Assembly: GCA_022419385.1 (NCBI GenBank) | Contig: JAJUBI010000003.1 | Location: forward strand, 1,798,001 to 1,862,000 | DNA length: 64,000 nt | Source of the DNA: Paraconiothyrium sp. Pb-2020 | Taxonomy: Eukaryota > Ascomycota > Dothideomycetes > Pleosporales > Didymosphaeriaceae | Direction: 5' to 3' | In this document: piece after piece, positions 11,489 to 22,776 of the stretch | How positions within the stretch are numbered: the stretch's first letter is position 1 | Layout: each line of letters starts with the position of its first letter | The notes under the pieces: model-generated | Database searches by the model: none | What the model was told of the DNA's origin: nothing | The model's input: the letters and a program-made list of their open reading frames with translations, nothing else | Translations under genes and position numbers: made by a program

Positions 11489-12440
11489 AGATATGGCAGA
11501 ATTTATTAGTGTGTAAGTTTTATGATTTGGAATCTGATACCCCTGGGCGGCGATTTGGTCTTAGAGCACGGCGTTTTGGTGTTGGGGGACACCTGGCAGT
11601 TAGTTGTAAAGATGCTCATACTGAATGTGTATACCGATTGAGTCCTCCGTGGCAAGAGAAGTGCGCCAATTACAGTGCGAGGAATGGTGATGGCAATAAG
11701 AAAACCGCACTCAGAAGGGTCAAATCAGTGAGAACCATCAAAAGCTGTTCGGTTCCATCAATGACGCAGCGCAGGCTGTTGCATTCGTACAGCGAAGGGA
11801 GGAACAAAAAAAATTCTAAAACGAATTAGAAAATGCGAGGGGGAATCAAGCACAAAATTGATCAACGATTCGATTTTGCAACGACACCCGACAAGAGCTA
11901 GCAAGCAGAAGTTGTTCTGGTTTCCGGCACCGGATGGGTTGCCCATGTGCACAATATCGACGGGGGAAACAACGAAGTCAGTGCAATTCCGATTGCGACG
12001 GACTGCAAGCCAGACGGAGGGCGAACGGAACGAAAGGGATGAATTCTAGACATGCTGCTGCTCTGAACCCGATCTTAGCCTCAAGTGAGGTTCTTGGCTC
12101 GTATTTACAGATGATTACCGATTGTTTCGGAAGTGCCAGATCAAAGCGATGGTCTTGAGGAATATAATTGTTGGTGCTCGATATTTCTTCGGTCTCAAAT
12201 GAATGCCTGTGTACCATTTTCACAAAATTCGATCAGAGCCAATCGACCGCTGATCAAAGTGTATACCGCTCCCACCATCATGCCTACAAAGTTGTGCAAA
12301 AATCTGCCCGACATGTTGATCACAATTTACAGCCGTACATGAATGCATAATGGTGGCTTGAAAGTCAGGGTCCTTCCGGAGAACAAGGCTACTAATACAG
12401 TATCGTGCAATTTGTAGGAGTGTGAGCTTAAAGGTCTTCA
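11489..12440. other. Intergenic between convergent genes
   Basis: About 950 bases of 3' flanks with no supported gene. It is longer than usual for convergent fungal genes. Confidence 0.5.
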
Positions 12441-13981
12441 CTAATGCAGAAGCCAGTCTGTGAGCTTCTTCACAGATCTCTCCCACAAGCCTTCCCTCCG
12501 CACACCTAGAGCATCCTCATCCATTTCCCGTTTGGTCGTGGTCCCCCTCCAGCGTCCATCATCAGCCCATACCCACACGTCATCGTACCAATTGTACGAG
12601 ATCATCCAAGCAAAGCTGTCCGCATTTTCCATCGTCTTCTCCATGATAGTGCCGTCAAGAACAGACCCACTCCCAACTCCTTGCCATGCGTAATGAGCCG
12701 CTCTGCCTGCGCCGTATATAGGGAGTTTCTGCCCGTCGATCGTGTCTTGGACGTCCTTAATATGCCATCTTGCACTCGGAACGGCGTCATTCATGTAGTT
12801 GTGAAACCACTCGTGGATCAGCAGGTGTTCACGCGACGCCCATTGTTGCCCATATGGAAGATTCTCCACTCGTTGTTTCGTCGCGGTGATCTCGTCCACG
12901 CGTTTGGTGTCGAAGTACTTCGGGCAGAGAGCAATCTGATTACAGTTTTTACAATCAGGATTGTACGTCGGTGTAAACGTCAGAGCGCCACTAGAATTCG
13001 AGGTCAGCTGTCTATAAAGCAGGCGAAATTGAAGAGGGGTATGTATGGCTTACGTGTACTGGGAACAATGATCTCTGGGTTTCGCCCAAGAAGGATTCCC
13101 ACAATAGTAGGTCGTTTGCTTCTGCGGAGTGATGGGAACTCCCGGGTCCCTCTTCGCCCAGTCCAGGACCGCCGCATACTTTCCACTTTGCGCGTCCCAG
13201 GCATCAGTCTCTTGCCAGAGCGTAGATGCAACAAAATAACGGTTAAATCCTGGTGTTTCCCACGCAGATTTTAGATCAGGTGTGAGTTCCATCATCTCTA
13301 TTGCTTTAGCGTGCGTATCGACAAGATCCGAAAATGCGGGTTCATTGCACGTTTTCGCTGTCGTCACCCAGTCAACACCTGGGAACTTCGACGATGCTGC
13401 TGCAATCTAAGTAAAGTTAGCATAGTCTTTTGAACACAGTGATGTGATAGGGCCCTGTATCACGCATCGAACCTCTGGAAAGGCGACATAGGACCGATCA
13501 AGGGCCTACTTACCACAGCAGCATCAGGCGGTATGCAAGTTGCACGCCGCCCGAGACTTCGTTTATCATACACACAGCTAGAGTTACCAGTGTCGCTCCC
13601 GCCGTTAGGGTCTGGCAAAGTTGGAATAAAAAGGCCTGGATCCGTGGGGCCCGCCCCTTCATCTGGGCCTGGACCAACACCACCGTCGCCGCTACAGTCG
13701 TTGAGGTAAGTGGTGCCACGGCCCGTCCTTGGATGGACTATGTGGTAATCAGCCCTCTTGGAGTCTTTGACCATGGAAGGAAACAGAACGTTCTCGCCAC
13801 GATCTTGGCCAGTCATCCAAGAGCTCGAGTAGCCAACCCAATTCATTGAGCTGCCAATGGAGGGGACGAAGCCATTGTTTATCCAGAACTAGATGAATCA
13901 GCTACTGCAATGTAAACATCCGCATTTGTGATGACATACCTGGACATTACCCGTGTGTTTATCAACCCAGATGAAGTCAAC
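12441..13981 (-). CDS. Secreted-type HExxH metalloprotease-like protein with FG-GAP/VCBS-like N-terminal part (5' end unresolved)
   Basis: The C-terminal part is well supported by four exon pieces on the minus strand: 13981-13940, 13888-13514, 13406-13054 and 12990-12441, with GT-AG introns of 51, 107 and 63 bases. The last exon has HEWFHNYM, an HExxH zinc-metallopeptidase motif, near an Ala/Tyr/Trp-rich GAGRAAHYAW segment. The upstream part (DFIWVDKHTGNVQFWINNG, later YHIVHPRTGRGTTYLNDC) resembles the FG-GAP/VCBS-like repeats found in secreted fungal hydrolases. A Gly/Pro/Asp-rich linker joins the two halves. Several Cys residues fit an extracellular protein. No intact start or signal peptide could be joined to the first piece, and TGA precedes it in frame. 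The gene is therefore either broken at its 5' end or has exons I could not resolve. Confidence 0.6.
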
Positions 13982-14533
13982 CTGGCTTCTTCACCGCCAA
14001 GCGCTTTTCTTACATGTAACAAAGTTGGTAAAACTAGAGAAGCTACCTACAGGATTGCGGGATGTACACTTAACGATAAAAGCCTAAAACTTGGTTACTG
14101 CTTTGCTAGTTGAGCCCGGGGAAAGCTCCTCGCTGTTTAGGTTCCAGGACTTAGGTTGGCCAAACAAAGTATTGTATCTCGTGCCTTGCGACTGAAAACG
14201 CCCCCCTGGCATGGAACATTGAGCCTGAACAACAACTTCGAGGATACTGATATCAAAACCAGTAATCCACCGACAACTTACAAGAAGCACTGGAAGCTCG
14301 ATTAATATCGCTCCGAATGCCAATTATGACTAGTCCCGCTGATGAGTTGTGACAGGTTAGGCGAGCATTTCTAGGCGAAGTGTCGGCATTATAGTCGCAA
14401 TTTGATGAAGTCACTCCCATGGGGTCTTCGCTATGCACTTGTCACGTTGGGCTTAGGAGCACCATAAGGCCCAGTTTGGAGCAGTGTATACATACATGGC
14501 AGAAATGAGCAGTAAGCTCGTCGGTAGCTTCAC
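13982..14533 (-). pseudogene. Possible degraded 5' end of the metalloprotease-like gene
   Basis: At 14533 the minus strand shows a signal-peptide-like stretch (KLPTSLLLISAM) preceded by GTG where an ATG would be expected. Downstream pieces in other frames (for example MGVTSSNCDYNADTSPRN from about 14420) look protein-like but cannot be spliced into one frame. Just before the first good exon, GGEEAR resembles the repeat leading into DFIWV, but one base would be missing. This pattern fits a decayed N-terminal half. Each piece is weak on its own. Confidence 0.3.
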
Positions 14534-15206
14534 GGCAGGACCTGATGTTTGTTGAACGCTTTCAAAGATTGTATGGTTCTCCACGACCTCTCTGTAATCT
14601 CTGTTATAGGAAGTGGATGTACGCGCAGTCCGTCACCGGTTGCATTGTTATCTACTTCTCTGCAGGTATATTGTGATCACGTAACAAAGTGAAAATATAG
14701 CTGCTGCTTCCCATGATTTCGTCACCATCTTTCCACATCTCTTCGCCAATGTGGGGAGCTTCCTTGTAATAGCTCGCTTTTTTCATGTGCAGAGTCTTGC
14801 ACTATAACATAGCGATGCGATATTCCGCACACCCTTCAATCCTTTGCATCCACGGGAGCTCGCATACACTGGTGCTGAGCGAGACCTTAGCATTCTAGAA
14901 GGACAAGCGGACCTCAATATCAAGGAGGTTATAAGCTGCAGCACAGCAAGATCGAAGCTGTATGAAGAGAAATCGCGGAGAACATTGGACGTCTTATACA
15001 TAAGCGGGTCTAACGAAACTGCTTCACCTTGACCGATGATAGCATTTTGCCAAGCTAGCAATTATATTGGTCAGATATTACTAAGAGTCTTTGTACGCTA
15101 GAAGCTCATGTAGTTCTAGCTCAACGATATCGACCTCGAAGCACCAGCCCCATGCTTCGCATACATCGCTTTCGTCGATACCTTGCTCGCCTCGCTTACT
15201 ACTTCC
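14534..15206. other. Intergenic, nothing recognised
   Basis: Short frames only. It lies between the 5' end of the metalloprotease-like gene and the 3' end of the cutinase-family gene. Confidence 0.5.
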
Positions 15207-16053
15207 TCACTTCTTGCATTTCTTCACAGCCTTCACCACCCAATCCACCACATCCTGTTGATACTGCACAAAATATTTGAGATGATTTTCCAGAGCCAAC
15301 GGGCTGCTCGACTTAGCGCAATACTGGTCGCCTTCATTACAATAATCGCGGAGCACACTGGCATACTGATCAATGCCCACTTTCTGCTCCCCTTCCCGCA
15401 GCGCCTCGGGCTGGAAGTCTTTGCCGGGGCCAACGGAGTAGGGCTCGCTTGGGGAGCGGCGGACCGTGCCGAAGGTGACTACCGCTGCGACTGGGTATCA
15501 TTAGGTCACCGTACTCTCTGACAGAAGTGCGTTTCTTCTTACCATTCCTACCTGGGACTTGCCCTCGATCTAACCCTGCACTTGATTCTTGCGTACACAT
15601 ATCAAACAACGGCCCCCCTCCACCCCCAAGCAGATCCTGCGTCACTGTCGCACCCTGCGAGAATCCGAATAGCACCAGCTTACTCTCCGGACACCTCTCC
15701 ACATACTCTTTCAACTGTGCCTGGCCATTCTTCACACCTGTGGCCGCAGACTCGCACCACGAGCTGTTGGAGATGTAGCGGTTGGCTGCGGGATACTCTA
15801 CGTCTTCCCAGCCACACTGCTCGGCGCCGCCAAGGGAGTCGCAGACGAGCCGGGTGATGTTGCCTAGGCGGCCGGGCTTTACCTCATCGGTGCCTCGCGT
15901 GACGAAGATGTGGTACGGGCTGCAGTCGGTAGTGCGATAGGCCATGATTTCGGGGACATCGCTGCAGCTTATAGTCATCTGGGGGTCGTCGCAACGGCTT
16001 TGTGCGGCAGCCAACGCAGCCAAGGTTGTGACTGCGATTGTTGAGTATTGCAT
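15207..16053 (-). CDS. Cutinase-family (CE5) secreted esterase
   Basis: A secreted serine esterase of the cutinase/acetylxylan esterase family (PF01083), 264 residues from two exons (16053-15543 and 15490-15207) with a 52-base intron. Residues 1 to about 17 form a signal peptide (MQYSTIAVTTLAALAAA). The nucleophile is Ser132 in GFSQG. The Asp is Asp225 in CNEGDQYC, the Cys-bounded motif typical of cutinases, and the His is probably His240 in LENHLKYF. The splice choice restores the family's AAVVTFGTVRRS segment. The start at 16053 is the first ATG that gives a clean signal peptide. Family members hydrolyse cutin polyester or acetyl groups on xylan; sequence alone does not separate the two. 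It suggests growth on plant surfaces or litter. Confidence 0.9.
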
Positions 16054-17222
16054 TGTGAGATCCAACGAAGGTACCGTATGAAGAAATGACTTAAAGAGAT
16101 AACGGAACTGCCCGGCGATGCGCGACAGAACAGCACAAATACAACAGCGATTGATATCTTATATACACGCACAACTTTGCGACGATCGGAATTCACCTGA
16201 GACGGTTAGGCCTACTCAGGATTGTTTGACGTCGCGTTGTGTTTTAGCGTATCGTGGGCTTCTCAATCCAAGGCTGAGCTACTGGGAAGCGGTCTAATTA
16301 AAACGGTGGTGAAAAGCGCAAAAGTGGGTCGAAAGGAAGATGCGCGGCAAGGAAGTCGGTGAATTCCTGACCTGGATGAGACTGATGCAAAATTCTACGG
16401 TTCATGTTCGAATTGAATGTTGATGCTTTGCCAAGTGAAGTGCCGAGGTGCCGAGATTTGCCTACATACGTACGATACTGGAAGGAGATTGTCTTGCGTA
16501 CTCCGCTTGAACTCAGCCTACAACTCCACATGTATACCATAGAAGCGTAACGCTGTTTCATTATCTAGGGTTTAAGCATAGCTTGTTATCGAAGGGAAGA
16601 GATTGATGGCTCGAACATGATTTCATCATATTGCGATGTTGTGTCGTGATAAAAGTATATTGTGCTGTGAAGGACATCGAGTGATGTTCGCGCCAAGGAT
16701 GAATCACTAAAAGGGGGCCAGAGTGGATACTCGGCTTTCTTGGCTCCACCACCCCACAGGAGCTCCCAAGACGGACTAGTATTCCCTTCAGCCTCTCGTG
16801 GAGCTCCTTCATACGTAGATAAGCACTAGCAAGCTCCTTCCGGAGACCGCCAAACGAATTCGCCCGAATATGTGAGTGGCTGTGCGTATGATCCGCGTTT
16901 GCGACGCGCAATGACCGATAAGGCTTGGTCTGTGGTCGAGAAGGTGTGAAAGTGCGAGACCTTGCTTCGTGCGAAGGAGTGTGTGCTGCAATTGCAGGGT
17001 GAGTCGTCCCTGCTGAAGATCTGCCCCTGCGAGCCTCGGCAGCAACTCGGGTCGGTAGGAGGTACCAGGAATTATATATCGAGAAACCTTGTCGAAAAAA
17101 CGTCGAACGGCATGTGGACGAGCCACTGTTGTAGATTCGCCATTGCGATCAAGAACATACATAACGAAATAAGGCTTGGATCTTGTTGCCGTACGATTTC
17201 ATACCCAAGACAATTTACAATC
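16054..17222. other. Intergenic, nothing recognised
   Basis: About 1.2 kb upstream of the esterase gene and downstream of the F-box gene. Small frames on both strands show no family resemblance. Confidence 0.5.
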
Positions 17223-18546
17223 TCACGGCGTCTGCGTGTCGCACCAGTCTTTCTTCCAGATCCAGAAGTGGCCGCCAAAATTACCCTCTGGGTCAGACCA
17301 ACGGCCCACGATCCCAAAAGGAATTACAACGCCATTGTATTGCCATTCCCAAGAATGCAAAGTGTATGATTTTACGAACTCGACCCGGCCATCGTGATGG
17401 AAATCCCCGCAAACAGTAAATGGGCCATGAGAATCGAACCCAGAGCTTTTTGAGCAGTGGATGTGTCCCTTTTGGTCCAACCCACTGGAGGCCTCCGCAA
17501 CGATGTTGATGTCGTTCATGGGAGGACCGACAAGGGCAAAGTGTCGATGGTTCACAAGTCGTTGATCTGTATAGTACTGTGATCAGTGTCAGTAGTCGTC
17601 TCTCAAGCCACTCACATACACTTACACCCATCCAAGTGCCAGTCAAGAAATCGGGCTCTGTCATTTTCTGAACATGGCATTCTGAAAATGCCTCGTTTTT
17701 GCCTCTGAACACCCATGGAATGTCCATAAAGGAAGAAAAAGGTATCTTTGAAGGTATAGGAAACGGTATTCTTCCGAACAGGCCACTCCCCAAGATGCTA
17801 TACAGAAAGGGCACGATACAAGTAGACCCGTGCGCCAGATCAAAGCTATCAAGAGAGTGGCAGTTTTGACCGACATCTGGCGGTTTTAGACCCCAGCACA
17901 AAGAGAACATGTATTCGGTCGACATCTTCGCTATAGGAACTTCGATTTCAAATGGCGCATACACGCCATCGCGCTCATCGCCCATTTTAGAGAGGCTTTG
18001 CAAGGCAAAATAGGCCAGACAGAATCCCACGTTGATGAAAATGGCTCTGCTCTGCTGCACCTCTGTGATCTGCCTGGAGGCTTCGAGCCTTTTGCCCGAT
18101 TGGAGGTGTGCCGGTAATAGTGAGGTATCTAGCAAATCTGTGCAGCTGGGGAAATGCCATGCCAGCAGCTGTGGTAGCCACTCATGAATATCTGGGTGAA
18201 CAACATCCTCAAATGTTCCCGACCACTCTTGGGTACTTGACGAGGAACGGCGTTTCTCGCCTGCTCTTCTCACAGCTCTCTCAACTGCGTAGGCCACGCG
18301 AACGGTGTCTGATATAGAGGCGCACTGTAGGATATCGTACCCTTCTGGCCAAAGGAACGTTTCCCCCTGCGCGTCGTTGGAGTCATGCGCAGGCGAATGC
18401 AAGGCGATGTGTCTGAAAACCATCCGATGATTGCAGGCACTGTATAGCTTGCGGTTGACACGAGCCAAACTGAGTGCCGAGGAGCAACTTAAGAATCCAG
18501 CTATGCGTTGCAGAAGCTCAACAGGAAGGTCCGATAAGTGCGCCAT
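17223..18546 (-). CDS. F-box domain protein
   Basis: About 420 residues in two exons, 18546-17628 and 17566-17223, with a 61-base intron. The N-terminus (residues 4-45) is an F-box: LSDLPVELLQRIAGFLSC followed by SALSLARVNRKLYSACN, the usual Leu/Pro-rich docking helix set that binds SKP1 in SCF ubiquitin ligases. The remainder shows no recognisable WD40 or leucine-rich repeat. The C-terminal exon is rich in Trp, Gly and His (for example SWEWQYNGVVIPFGIVGRW), giving a compact beta-rich look. Splicing at 17628 is needed to leave the first frame, which otherwise runs on with lower-quality sequence. The substrate is unknown; F-box genes are numerous and fast-evolving in these fungi. Confidence 0.8.
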
Positions 18547-20225
18547 CTTTCGATCATGGGCTTTGATGAATGCTGAATTGGCTTATGATGGAATTCTTGG
18601 ATGCAGTGCTGGTTTCTTTGCAATTATCGACCGCCCGCATAGATGATACCGTAAGCTACACTAGTGTACTAGTGTGTCCAGAACGGCACTAGCCCAATTC
18701 GCGCCGTCTTACGTCATGGATGCCAGCACCTCAACACTCCGTTTGTTCAACATCAACATCAACGCGCGCCGATTGTATAGTTCATTCAAAAGTCGCACCG
18801 AGCTAGTGCGGTTAGACGACCCGTCATCTCACCTTTTGAATCAATATGTAATCATGACCATCTCTTGCGACAGGTAGCGAGGTCCCCATTTCCAGCAAGT
18901 CGATTCAGCTGTGCTGAGATCACAGCAACAGTGCCAGTAGATCCATGTAGCATATCTGGGTATTCAGCATATTGTCAAGTTTCGCAACAGTGATGGTAAC
19001 GTATGGGAAGTCCGAAGCGCGGATCCGAAGCAGCGGCACGCCACCTAGAATCCAAAGGATATCTTCGGCCTTTTTGGCGATTATGTGCAACTAGGATCTT
19101 CTAGATATCGTCTCTGAAGATTCCACTGGGTGTCGGAACCCTTGCGCCATTATACTACACGGATGCGTTACTACATTGGACGACATGCAGGGTTCGTATT
19201 AGACAACGAATCACCTCTGCTTCCTACAAAGTGACGAATCAGAAGAACACCGTCTGGGACAGGGCGATGGAGCTTGATGTAGGCCCAAGCCATCGGGACT
19301 GCTGCCCTGAGCCGCAACGGTGATATCAGGGATATTGATATTACTTCCGTAATATGGATCTCACGTAACCCTGCGCGCATCAAATTACACCCTCACCACG
19401 CGACATTACTCCGACCCACAGCTCCAGGCTGACACCTTTCTTTAGTATATTGTTCGCTCGGGGCCCGCGGACATATGGTTTGGTGGGCACATTGGATACG
19501 AGGCAATGGTACTCTCTAGCACCGTCGCTACCGGCCTTTCCCTGGACAACAGTGTTCTAACAGATTGAATAAGAGCTTCAAAGTATCCAGCCCTCGAGAT
19601 GCCAACTCAGAGCCCAGCTATTTTGCTTCTAAGAATAGGACTCAATACGCTCGACAACGTGCGTGCCTAATTAGAAAGGACCGCGACTTCCACCCGTTCG
19701 ATTTGACTCTAGCGCCAATGTCCTCAACTGCGCTCCAAGATATTACTCATTCACTTACGATGACGGGCAGCTATTATCGATATGAATCGATAAATGAAGC
19801 AAGAATCACCGCACACCAACATGGTAGGAATGCCGCTCTAGGAGCATTGTCAATCGCCCAGATAGGCAAATATCGTGGCACAACTTCACCTCACGCCTCA
19901 GCACAGCTCCAACCAAGGAGTTTTCTCACCCCCGCAATTCCAAATCAGCCGCTCAGCATCAGCAGAGCCAAGTCTTCGTGATTCTTTGATCGCTATTTCT
20001 TCATATATATAAACTTTACATTCATATCAGGCTCACCTCGATGAGCTCTACAGCGGGCCTGGAGCACGATAAGATGGCTCAATCTATGGCGATTCTTCGG
20101 TCTAGTATCGCGGAAAAAAAGCTAAGGGTGAAGTATAATAAGGCCTCATTATCCCAAGAAGACGCATCATCAGCATCTCCACCCGATCATCTCTCATCTC
20201 TCAAACCTCTAAAGGCATTCTCAGA
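18547..20225. other. Intergenic with a tandem octamer
   Basis: About 1.7 kb between divergent genes with no supported gene. ACTAGTGT occurs twice in tandem at 18660-18675, about 115 bases upstream of the F-box start codon; the arrangement is partly palindromic and could be a regulator site. A plus-strand frame at 19565-19981 was considered and not accepted. Confidence 0.45.
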
Positions 20226-21027
20226 ATGAAGTACCTCGGCACCCTTCTCAGTCTTCTCGCTCTCGCTGCAGCAGGCCCAGTGCCAGCACCAATCCCCCAA
20301 GACAAGCCTTCTGGCCATGAAGTCGAGATTACCGCTGTCACCTACGGCGGCACTGGGTGCCCCGACAAGACAGTCCAGGGTCTCCTTTCCGATGACAAAA
20401 CCACCATCACGCTGTCCTTCGACCAGTACACGGTGCAATCCGGCCCCGACATCCCGGCCACCGAGCGTAGGAAATTCTGTCAGCTACAACTGAAGCTGAA
20501 GTATCCAGCAGGATTTCAATATAGGTAAGAAATACGTGATCCGGATGGATGAAGGGAAGCCAGCTAACGCAGAATAGTGTTTTCGGCGCTGATTACCGCG
20601 GATACGCCAGTCTGGAGAAAGATGTCACGGGCACGGCTCAAAGCACGTATTACTTCTCCGGGCAGCAGAATCAGGTACCCTTGCTTACCCGTCTCCATTC
20701 CCTTCACCGCACTGACACTTTCCATAGACGGTCATCCCCACGACCTTCAAAGGCCCCATGGAAGGCAACTACCTCAAGCATGACGAAGTCGATGCCGGCT
20801 CCACCGTGTGGTCTCCCTGCGGCGAGCAAGGCATGTTGAACATCAAGTCTGAAGTACGCATCGTGCCGATGACGGCAAAAGGGCTGAATTTGTTGACCGT
20901 GGATACCGTCGATGCGAAGTTCAGCCAAAAGTACTATGTGCAGTGGCAGAAATGCGAGGGGAAGACTGGAGGGGGAGTAGGTGGAACTCCGATTGGACGG
21001 CCGCCGGTGGAATTGGGTAGCTTCTGA
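20226..21027 (+). CDS. Secreted DUF4360 protein
   Basis: Three exons (20226-20524, 20578-20674, 20728-21027) with two 53-base introns encode 231 residues. Residues 1 to about 17 are a signal peptide (MKYLGTLLSLLALAAAG). The mature part matches the DUF4360 (PF14273) pattern: VEITAVTYGGTGCP early, then a beta-strand-rich body with FGADYRGYASL, STYYFSG and WSPCGEQGMLNIKSEVRI. Cys residues are spaced as expected for one or two disulphides. The family is common in secretomes of ascomycetes and some other microbes, and its function is unknown. Splice sites are well supported because each junction restores family-like sequence. Confidence 0.88.
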
Positions 21028-21209
21028 GGGCATGCGTGGAAGGGAGACGGCATTGTCTTTCAGAAGATTGTACTGATACTCGTAGCCTGAGAATCGATAA
21101 GCAATTCAGACCTCCGGTTGAAGATTTGTGGCAAATGTATGGTGATATCAAAGCCAAGAACCATGCGGCGATTGAAAGTTTTGAGGCGTTATTGCTCGGC
21201 GACGTCGCA

Positions 21210-22067
21210 TCATGGTGTATGTCGATCTGATCCCGAGGTAAAGTAGACGATGACAAGCATAGAGCTATCTAAACTCAATGATATACTATAGGGATGCCTT
21301 AGATCATCCGCGGAGCGCTTAGACTGGGTAGCTGTGAAGCAATAACATGTCACGAAGAAGGATGAAAAGGGTGCAATCGCCATGATGTCTTGTAGATCTG
21401 AAGTGTGATGATAGGGTTGAGGCCGCCATGACGCTAGGTGGCTCTGGTATTGAGCACCTACGCTAGTGTAAGCGTCCCACGTGTTGTAGAACAGTTCCTG
21501 AGTGGTCACCGTTACACCTGATCTGGACTCGGGCCGCGTCGAAAAACTTTCTATGCTCAAGCAAACAGCCGATTGACAGATGCCCATGCGCCAGGTTGAC
21601 GTGCAGGTGCCGCCTCTCGAGATTAACGCCTGGGCTGCAGTCAAAGACTTCTGAGAAGAGGGTGGTCCCAGCATCGAGATCTGCCTCGCATACACCGGTC
21701 CCAAGTCACCGGAAACTCTAGCCGTGTTGCAGAACGCCCGCGGATTCGTCACTCCTGTGAATGTCGAGTCGTAGCGAACGGGCAATGGTGACCTCGCCCC
21801 GCCGGACGGCTATGCATGGTATAGCCAGCTTTTCGACGAACGCAAAGCGCAAGCTATGGTTGGTCGGACTGGGCCCTTCGTATTAGCATTGGGAGATGAG
21901 CACGAGGTTCCGCATTGCTGTGACGATTCTAAAGAGGGAATTCCAATTCCGGGATGCGATGAGACTCGCTGGGCTGGAATGTTTGCAAAGGGCACTTCTT
22001 GCGGCGCCGTATCAGAACACAGCCCAAGCTGCGCAACAGCAGAAAGGGTCCCTAGAAAAAATCTCAT
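21210..22067 (-). pseudogene. Possible secreted-protein gene interrupted by TAG
   Basis: On the minus strand an ATG at 22067 opens an 85-codon frame with a plausible signal peptide (MRFFLGTLSAVAQLGLC). It stops at TAG (21812-21810). The same frame then stays open for about 198 further codons to 21210. The product would be Cys- and Ser-rich, with no recognised domain. One stop in 286 codons of the same frame is unusual, but coding character is only moderate and the stop could also lie in an unseen intron. It could be a relic of a small secreted protein, or chance. Confidence 0.25.
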
Positions 22068-22383
22068 GAGACCCTAGGAAGCAAGCGCGGATGCCGGTGC
22101 CTGCAGAAGTGGAACCCTTGGACGGACCAGGCGCATGGGATGACTTGCACGATTGACATAGGCGTGGTGTACTCGCAACCACGGCGTCGACAAACGGTGG
22201 AGCGGCAATGGGTACGGTGCCACGGTGCCAGACGCCATGAAGAAGCACCGTAACACGCGGACAAGAGACGCGCAGCTGAAGAGAGCGTCGACAAGCAATC
22301 AGCGAAGCAGGAGGCGTTGGTCGCCGCGTTCGACTGCGCGCTCGTTCGGGGTAGCGTGGGGAAGGGGCTTGGCGCGGTAGCAA

Positions 22384-22391
22384 CACGTGGG
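22384..22391 (+). promoter_or_regulatory. Pho4/NUC-1-type site CACGTGGG upstream of the phosphate transporter
   Basis: CACGTGGG is the strong version of the site bound by the phosphate-starvation bHLH factor (Pho4 in yeast, NUC-1 in Neurospora). It lies 386 bases before the transporter ATG at 22777. A second copy in reverse (CCCACGTG) is at 21476-21483. Binding is inferred from motif and neighbour only. Confidence 0.55.
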
Positions 22392-22659
22392 GCGCTTGAT
22401 TGGCTGCAGGAAAGCGCAACCCTCATGCGCTGAGCATTCGGTGTCGGTCGCGCCTTCCCAGACAGAAGTAGTGGCACCCGAGAAGCGTCCAGAAAGCGAT
22501 GCCCCGGCATCGAAACATGCATCGACGCTCGCTCGCGGCCGCTCCGAGCTTTCACGTCGACTCCCCCCGTGCCCTGGCAGCACTGCTCCCATTCGCTGCC
22601 GCGCACGCAGTTTACTGCCAAGTGCGCCTCTTCGGCATACTACCCTCTCTCGTGGCCCA

Positions 22660-22666
22660 TATATAA
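22660..22666 (+). promoter_or_regulatory. TATA box of the phosphate transporter gene
   Basis: TATATAA lies 111 bases before the start codon at 22777, a sensible distance for a regulated fungal promoter with a short leader. Confidence 0.5.
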
Positions 22667-22776
22667 GCTGTCAAGTTGAACCCAGCTCTGAGCTCCTTGG
22701 CTACTACTTTTGCAACTCTTGTCCTTCCTTATCACCACCTGGGCGCTTGGTACCAAGCTCGCCAAAAAGCTTCGTC

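Noticed and set aside
19565..19981. 138-codon plus-strand frame upstream of the DUF4360 gene
   Set aside because: It opens without an ATG; the first ATG is late, the composition is not coding-like and no domain is seen.
22064..22621. 185-codon minus-strand frame upstream of the phosphate transporter
   Set aside because: It overlaps several other open frames in a GC-rich promoter region, is Arg/Ser/Cys-rich and has no family resemblance.
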